A DNA stretch of 21,484 bases from CAVWUA01 sp963758025 (GTDB lineage Bacteria; Planctomycetota; Planctomycetia; Isosphaerales; Isosphaeraceae): positions 1 through 21,484 of the forward strand of contig CAVWUA010000019.1 in NCBI GenBank assembly GCA_963758025.1, in the 5' to 3' direction. Numbering within the stretch: the first letter of the stretch is position 1; every line of letters starts with the position of its first letter. The notes under the pieces are model-generated. The model saw only the letters and a program-made list of their open reading frames with translations. It made no database searches and was not told the origin of the DNA. Below are positions 16,350-21,484 of the stretch, one piece after another. Both the position numbers and the translations under genes were made by a program.

Positions 16350-16400
16350 GCCCCTTTCGTTCCCACGCTTCCTGCCCGGCGTTTTGGGAACGAAAGGGGC
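16350..16400. terminator. Perfect 16-bp inverted repeat between genes
   Basis: GCCCCTTTCGTTCCCA (16350-16365) pairs exactly with 16385-16400, leaving a 19-nt loop. It lies 40 bp after one gene and 125 bp before the flippase start, so it could end transcription of the small gene. There is no T-tract, and it may instead be a dispersed palindrome. Confidence 0.45.
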
Positions 16401-16526
16401 ACGGACGGATGCGGGTGGATTGGCCTTCTGGCGGAGTGGGGGCGGCGGATATAGTGGCGTGGGATCACGGACGCCCACGAAGTTCTCTCTTTCTCTGGGA
16501 TCGCGCCGAGGAAGGACTCCGCCGCG

Positions 16527-18117
16527 TTGAGCTCGACCGCCCCCTCCGCTTCGTCGCGCAGCTTGCCGCCGGTCCTGGGACGCCTGCTGCGCGGGTCGTT
16601 CTGGCTGGCCCTGCGCAGCCCTTTGCAGGCGGTGATCGCCCTCTGGAGCATCCCGCTGATTCTGGGGGCCCTGGGGCCGGACCTCAACGGGGCGTATTAC
16701 TTCGCCTGGGGGTTCGGGTTCGTCCAGTTCCTGTTCGAGTTCGGGATGAGCTCGGCCCTGCAACGGCAGGTTTCCGATGCGTGGACCCGCGACGACCGCG
16801 ATGCCGTGGACCGCGCCCTGGCGTGCGGCATGATCTTCTACGCGGCGATCGCCGTCGTGCAGGTCACCGTCCTGCTGGGCATCGCCTATTTCGCCTTGCC
16901 CCATGCCAATTATCATGGCGAGGCGTACCGGCTGATCGTCAAGCTCCTGTGGCTCCAGGCGCTCACGGCCCCCGGCTACGGCCTGACGGTGGTGGTTTCC
17001 AGCGTACTCCAGGCAGCGCGTCGGTACGACTTCATCCCCCGGCTGGAGCTGGGGATCGTCGTCCTGCGGTTCCTGATCCTGATCGGGGGCCTGGCGGCGG
17101 GGATCGACTTCTTCCTGATCGTCGTCGCGCAGACCGCCGTGCAGATTGGCCTGTCGCTCGGCCCGGCGATCTGGGTGATGATCCGCGAGCTGGGCTACGT
17201 GCCGCGGTTCCGGGGGGCAGCACTGGGCCGATTTCCGGGGGCTCATGGGAATCAGCCTGTACGTGTTCCTGATCCAACTGAGCGTCGTGCTGGCCGACCG
17301 GCTGGACAAGACCGTCCTCGGCTTCGTGCTGGAGGACGCCGGCCTGGCGACGACAATTTATGAGAACGTCAGCAAGCCATTCGTGCAGATCCGCCAGACC
17401 GGCTGGATGCTCTCGTACATGGTGATGCCGGCGGTCGCCAGCCTGGCCGCCTCGCGCGAGGTACGCGACCTGGAGCGGATCACCTACGACGGCTCGCGGA
17501 TGCTCATCGGCCTGCTGACGCCCGTGGCGCTCCTGGCCTGCGTGTACGCCGCCCCCTTCTTGTGGCTGTGGGTCGGGCCGAGGTACGCGGCCGAGGCGCA
17601 CCTGATGCGGCTGTTCCTGGTGGCGGTGCTCCCCTTGACGATCACCGTGCTGGTGCAGGCGTCGATCGGCATCGGCAAGATCCGGGTGATCGCGGTCGCA
17701 TCGCTGGTCGGGTCGATCGTCAACCTGCCGTTGAGCTACTGGCTGACGGTGCGGATCGGTGTCGCCGGGGTCATCTGGGGGACGGTCCTGACGACGCTGG
17801 TCTCGAACCTCCTGGTTCCGGGGATCTACACGTTCCGCGTGCTGGAGGTCCGCCCGATGACGTTCCTGGCGCGGACGTTGAGCGCGCCCTTGGCGGGGGC
17901 GGCTGCATTGCTTCTGACGTCGTGGGGCCTGAGCCTGGCGCTCTCGCCCGATCCGCCGGCCGCCGTGAGCCGCCTGGGCCGGGTCTGGCCTTTGCTGGTG
18001 CATCTGAGCGTCGGCAGCCTCGCCTATCTCATCGGTTACATCGTGGTCCCGTCCGGCCGTGGCGACCTCGCCGCCCTGACGCGGCGGTTCCGCCGCCGGG
18101 CCTCGGCCACCGCCTGA
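16527..18117 (+). CDS. Polysaccharide flippase (Wzx/MATE-like), one frameshift
   Basis: An integral membrane protein of the lipopolysaccharide flippase class within the MOP superfamily, which moves lipid-linked sugars across the inner membrane. About 12-14 hydrophobic helices span the protein, for example FWLALRSPLQAVIALWSIPL, IGISLYVFLIQLSVVLAD-like helix, and FLVAVLPLTITVLVQASIGI. The conserved N-terminal pattern LGPDLNGAYYFAWGFGFVQF fits. The start is a TTG at 16527, chosen because GAGGAAGGA lies about nine bases upstream and no ATG fits the frame. One frame change near 17218 lies in a run of six G; five G would give RGQHWADFRGLMGISLY. About 530 residues. No glycosyltransferases flank it, so the substrate is unknown. 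Confidence 0.82.
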
Positions 18118-18334
18118 TCCGGGCTTTTTGTCGGGGGGTGGCGAGGGCTCATCGGGGGGCGTCGTGAGCGAGGGGTAAGCGTCTGATTTGTAGGTGACCT
18201 CCGTCAGTTTCTCGACGGATGCCAATCGGCGTCCCACTGCCGGTCGCCGCTCTTGAACAGAGCCCGCAGGTGGCTCACGCTGGAGCCGTGGTACCCCCAT
18301 TTTTCCGCCCGTCGAGGGCGGCCCGCTGCCGGCG

Positions 18335-18547
18335 GTGCGGTTGGGGTGCGCCATCGAGCTTGTCAAGGAGGGCCGCGAGGGATGGCGCCTCTTCCGCCTC
18401 ACCGGCCCGGAGATCCGCTCGTCGCTCCGGCTGGCGACCCGAGGCCCCATCGGCAACGGTGGACCGGCCCGCCTGCTCGTGCCCGGCCCGGACCGTGAGG
18501 TCAAGGCCGTGGTCGAATGTACTCAGTACGGCCTCGTGGTCCCCTGA
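18335..18547 (+). CDS. Small conserved-looking ORF of unknown function
   Basis: A 70-codon frame from a GTG at 18335 with strongly coding codon use (nearly all third bases G or C). It reads IELVKEGREGWRLFRLTGPE, GNGGPARLLVPGPDREVKAV and ends CTQYGLVVP. The same frame upstream back to the stop at 18254 is also protein-like (GTPIFPPVEGGPLPAVRLG) but lacks a start codon, so the true start may lie in another frame behind an indel. It could be a small domain protein or the end of a longer broken gene. Confidence 0.4.
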   Translation: MRLGCAIELVKEGREGWRLFRLTGPEIRSSLRLATRGPIGNGGPARLLVPGPDREVKAVVECTQYGLVVP

Positions 18548-18959
18548 ACCGCGGGAGGCCCGACCGTCGGAGACCATTAAAAGGTGTCAGGAACCGATTC
18601 ACGCGGAATCGGTCATGCCGGACGCGGATCGCCTCGCGACCTGGTCGAGCCGCTTGCTCATGTTCGCCGTCTCCATGGGTTCGCCTATTCTCCGGAATCT
18701 GTTTGCAATCCGCCGTGATTCGCGGAAGAATCTTTCGGATGGGTGGAATTTACGGTTGTTAAGTCGAGTTTTTGACAAGTTTTTTGTTCGTTGAATTCTG
18801 GTTAGGTCAACCACAAGAAGCACCTTGGGGACGAGCCGCGGTGATTCCCGGTCGCGACCGCTTGCGGGGTCTTGTCTTGACCGCTCCGGTTCGTTCGCAG
18901 GGACACCTGAAACGGCACACGCCCCGCCCTTGCTCACCCCACAATTCAGGAGGTCGGTT
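18548..18959. other. Gene-poor gap upstream of the PEP-CTERM gene
   Basis: No convincing gene is seen. It contains the GTGTCAGG repeat with hairpin (18579-18613) and an AT-richer stretch from about 18690 to 18800. A TTGACA at 18772-18777 could be a -35 element, but a good -10 box is not evident. Confidence 0.4.
18579..18613. repeat. AAAAGGTGTCAGGAACC repeat with 8-bp hairpin
   Basis: AAAAGGTGTCAGGAACC recurs here as at 12241 and (minus strand) 14643-14658. Next to it ACCGATTC (18593-18600) and GAATCGGT (18606-18613) form a perfect 8-bp stem with a 5-nt loop. It starts about 30 bp after the small ORF. Confidence 0.5.
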
Positions 18960-19638
18960 ATGATCCGTCTCACTGTCCCCTCCCTAGGGTTGGTGGTCCT
19001 GGCGTTGTCCCTGTCGCCGGCGCAGGCCCGCGCCGGGCTGGTCTTCTCCATGCAGGAGGTCGGCTCCGACGTCGTCCTCACCGCCACCGGCACCGTCAAC
19101 ACCGCCGGACTAACGTCTATTGGTGGCTGGGGAGCCGGGGCGCGAGCCATCATCCCCGACTTCGGCCGCATTACTACCTCCCTCGCCATCCCCGCCGGAA
19201 CTCTCTACACCGGCCTGAGTGGCCCCACGAACTTCGGGAACGGTAGCGGCACGAAAGCGACCAGCTTAGCGGTGACCCTCTGTGGCTAGCGGCGGATGCC
19301 GGCTTGCTCGGGTTTCCCTCCGACTACATGTCGGGCGACTCGCTATCGGCCAGCATGACGTTCGCGAATACGACCCTGAACAACCTCGGCGTGACGCCGG
19401 GGACGTACACCTGGACCTGGGGCACCGGCCCGACGCCGACTTCGCCGAGCTGCAGATCGGCCCGGCGGCGGTGCCGGAGCCCTCGACGCTGGTGCTGCTC
19501 GGTACCGCGGGCGTCCCCCTCGGCGTGGGTGCCGCCTACCGCTTGAAGAAGCGGGCGAGGGCCGAGCGAAGCCGAAGGCTTGACCGGGGAGGGGGAAAAG
19601 CGGTGACATTCCGGGTGTCGAGAGTTGTCCGAGACTAA
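18960..19638 (+). CDS. PEP-CTERM secreted protein (frame-disrupted)
   Basis: An exported surface protein with a C-terminal PEP-CTERM sorting signal, which an exosortase cleaves while linking the protein to extracellular polymer production. The ATG at 18960 follows AGGAGG by six bases. The signal peptide is MIRLTVPSLGLVVLALSLSP, cleaved near ARA. The middle is typical of these proteins: beta-rich and Gly/Thr/Ser-rich (TATGTVNTAGLTSIGGWGAG). After a frame change near 19255 it continues SGDPLWLAADAGLLGFPSDY, and after another near 19430 (CCC that should be CCCC) FAELQIGPAAVPEPSTLVLL. The VPEPST motif, hydrophobic helix and basic RLKKRARA are diagnostic. The tail then runs on for about 25 residues, longer than usual, so another indel is possible. 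The exosortase gene is not in this window. Confidence 0.82.
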
Positions 19639-20023
19639 CCCGCGGTTGCAGGCGGGCGATCGGCACTAATGTCTGGATGCCACTGGCGAAACCCAGTGGC
19701 ATCCAATGATTTGTTCTTTTGTTCGTATATGACTGGCTTTGCCAGTGCCACCCCGCCGTAAGGCCGTGCGAGGGGACGAGCCCATGCGACCCGACGCTTA
19801 TGCGGTTTTCATGGGTTCGGGTGCCGCCAGAATGGCGGCGTGAGGGCTGACACCAGTTTCCCGGTTCTCACCAGTTTCCCCACGGTTCTCCACGCCCCTG
19901 GCTCAGACGCATCGGAGCAAAAACCAGGCGGAATTGGCAAGACCAGACCAGCGATACTGGACATGCGTTGTGGGTAAGGACAAGGTCACGACCCAGCCGA
20001 CGTCACCGGCAGCAACCACCGGA
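19639..20023. other. Gene-free gap between the PEP-CTERM and WD40 genes
   Basis: No gene is seen. It holds a dispersed palindrome (19675-19757), a small hairpin GCCGCCA-GAA-TGGCGGC (19823-19839), a short tandem duplication of CACCAGTTTCCC...GGTTCTC (19851-19890), and one copy of a 41-bp repeat (19966-20006). Confidence 0.5.
19675..19757. repeat. Dispersed palindrome, copy 2 (inverted relative to 12976)
   Basis: Shares the centre CAATGATTTGTTCTTTTGTT with the reverse complement of 12976-13049, along with the ACTGGCTTTGCCAGTGCCAC arm and the CCCCGCCG edge. The left arm has diverged (TGCCACTGGCGAAACCCAGT). Two copies of the centre 6.7 kb apart in opposite orientation show this is a repeat family. 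Confidence 0.7.
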
Positions 20024-20076
20024 TTAGTGAACGTACGTTGTGGGTAAGGACAAGGTCGTGACCCTGCCTACGTTAC
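19966..20076. repeat. Two direct copies of a 41-bp sequence, 70 bp apart
   Basis: Copies at 19966-20006 and 20036-20076 agree at 36 of 41 positions, and the first 22 bases (CGTTGTGGGTAAGGACAAGG...) are identical. The right copy is inside the last codons of the WD40 gene and the left copy lies just beyond its stop, so it looks like a duplication of the gene's 3' end. Confidence 0.65.
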
Positions 20077-21484
20077 TGAGGGCCACGTGCCGATGCCAGG
20101 AGCGGATCTGCTCGGCCGAGGCGGCGAACGACTCGCGACCGGTGGCGAGCAGGGTCGAATAGGCCTCTTGCAACTCGGCGGTCGTCAGGGCCTCTGTGCC
20201 GCCGGTCTCGTTAATCTGGACGCCCGCGAGCACCCCGGCGAGCCGTGAAGGTCGTCGAGGGGCCGGGGGTCCGGGTCCAGCCGGTAGAGCAAAGCTCCGC
20301 CATCCCGGCATCCCAGGGCGAGGCGGTTGCCGTGGAGGGCCGGGCCATGGCCCGCGAACAGCCGTTCCGGCCAAGAGGCGCGGCGTCAGGGGTTGGGCGG
20401 CGAGGGGGAACCGAGAGCTGGAGGCCGTCGCTTCGGGTTAGGAGCCACCGGCCGTCCGGGCTCTCTAATCGTGCCCAAGGTGCCGTGCCTCGGCTCACGG
20501 GGATGACCGCCTCGGACCCGGTCTCCACGTCCCAGAGGCCAACCAGGCCATCCTCGCAGCAGGCGAGCGCGAAGCGGCCGTCGGCGCGGAAGGCGGCGGA
20601 TTCGACGATGCCGGGTGGGTCCAGGGCGGCCGGAGCGGCCGGCCCGTGGCGGCGTCCCAGAAGTAGCCCTGCCTCGCCCTCGCTGGCGAAGGCGACGCCG
20701 CAGGCGGTCAGGAGCCGGCGGCCGTCGGGGCTGAACGCCACGGAGCGACAGGCCTGCGTCGTGGCGATCGGCTCGATCGGGGGATGGCCGGTGGTCACGT
20801 CGATCAGGCGGACCTCGCCCGGGAGGATTTCCTGCCGGATGGCCCCGCGGGCGATCGCGAGGGTCCGGCCGTCGGGGCTGAAGGCCAGGTCGAGGACGGG
20901 GGAGGAATCGGAGCGGATGATCGGCATGACGGCGGCACCCGTGCGGGCGTCCCAGATGCCCACGGGGTACGGCGTGCGGTCAAGGTACATATCTCGCCCG
21001 GCCGCGGCGGCGATATACCGTCCGTCCGGGCTCCAGATCGCCAGTCCCGTCACCACGCCGAAACGCGTTCCGTCGACGGGCAACGGGAGCGGTCCCAGAG
21101 AAACCGTCCCCTTCGCGATGTCCCAGACACGCACCTCGAAAGGTTTCGAGATCTGGGCCTCATGGTGCAAGGTCAGCAGCGCCCGCCCGTCGGGGCCGAC
21201 CGTAACCTGAGCGAGACTCGACCCGGGGCACTGCATCGCCGGGCTGCCCGTCGGACGCCCGGTGCCCGCGTCCCACGAGGTGATTGACCCGTCGTCGCTC
21301 GCCGCGAGCAAACGGTGCCGGAATCCAGGAATCGAACGGCGAGAGCGGCGTGGAGGCTTCGAGCCGGACGCCTTCCGGCTCGGTGCTGGCCCAGGGCCCG
21401 AAGCCCACGGAACGGTCGGCGCCTGGCGGTGAGCAAGAACCGGCCGTCGGGGCTGAAACGCGGCCAGAACTCCCGAGGGGACGG
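20024..21484 (-). CDS. WD40-repeat protein, C-terminal part (runs off right edge, frame-disrupted)
   Basis: A beta-propeller protein. WD-type repeats are clear: SWDAGTG, VWDIAKG, IWDARTG, LIDVTTG, FWDAATG and LWDVETG, each preceded by a segment such as LAFSPDGRTLAIA or VAFSPDGRRLLTA. The C-terminal tail (GVQINETGGTEALTTAELQE, then ESFAASAEQIRSWHR) resembles the tail after the propeller in planctomycete Ser/Thr kinase-WD40 hybrid proteins, noted from memory, so a kinase domain may lie beyond the right edge. It ends at TAA, 20026-20024. Frame changes are needed near 21440, 21330, 20680, 20640, 20420-20350 and 20240. The last residues (TTLSLPTTYVH) come from the duplicated 41-bp sequence, so the natural end may have differed. 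Confidence 0.78.

Noticed and set aside
15153..17309. A 718-codon leftward open frame
   Set aside because: It is antisense to small rightward genes and the flippase, with a Pro/Arg/Gln-rich composition and no recognisable domain.
17032..18504. A 490-codon leftward open frame
   Set aside because: It is antisense to the flippase C-terminal half and is rich in Arg, Gln, Asp and Pro. A small piece near 18150 reads naturally, but there is no start or ribosome binding site.
18772..18777. TTGACA upstream of the PEP-CTERM gene as a promoter
   Set aside because: There is no convincing -10 box at 16-18 bases, and it lies almost 190 bp from the start codon. It is mentioned only in the gap entry.
19966..20046. 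TTACCCACA on the minus strand twice, resembling DnaA boxes
   Set aside because: They differ from the consensus TTATCCACA, sit inside a duplicated 41-bp sequence, and no dnaA, dnaN or AT-rich unwinding region is present.

Overview
The window reads as chromosomal DNA of a high-GC planctomycete, possibly from the Isosphaera/Gemmata side of the phylum. The evidence is a PEP-CTERM secreted protein, a WD40 protein whose C-terminal tail resembles planctomycete kinase-WD40 hybrids, a retropepsin-PDZ pair, a cold-shock/DUF1294 fusion, a Uma2 nuclease, many orphan secreted proteins, and many dispersed palindromic repeats. The placement is an inference from gene content and is not backed by a marker gene.

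Layout, left to right. At 1-73 there is the start of a leftward gene. At 194-3007 two tandem leftward paralogs encode membrane-anchored proteins of unknown function. At 3216-4096 lies a rightward fumarylacetoacetate-hydrolase-family gene, followed by a leftward ADP-ribosylglycohydrolase (4236-5179). A complete ISKra4-type insertion sequence with 23-bp terminal inverted repeats occupies 5287-6813. A Uma2-family nuclease gene (7090-7640) follows, with an unusually complete Shine-Dalgarno sequence. Two coupled leftward genes (7882-9628) encode exported aspartyl-protease-like PDZ proteins. A nested palindromic repeat (9710-9912) separates them from a cold-shock/DUF1294 protein (9983-10579), which is divergent from a GntP-family permease (10736-12232).

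From 12233 onward the DNA looks accessory. It holds a PD-(D/E)XK-like coiled-coil protein, a small lipoprotein flanked by attC-like motifs, several perfect palindromes, and a row of small exported or orphan proteins (13927-16311). A polysaccharide flippase (16527-18117), a small conserved-looking ORF, a PEP-CTERM protein (18960-19638) and a leftward WD40 protein running off the right edge complete the window.

A major caution is that most genes are broken by single-base frame changes while both halves keep recognisable family sequence. Several of these sit in runs of G or C, which points to sequencing or assembly indels as much as to real gene decay. Genes between 8747 and 12232 are intact. 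Frame-broken genes are therefore given as one locus each, with the break positions. No clearly new multi-gene system is visible. The most interesting material is the set of dispersed palindromes, the attC-like cassette, the tandem paralogs and the unusual retropepsin pair.
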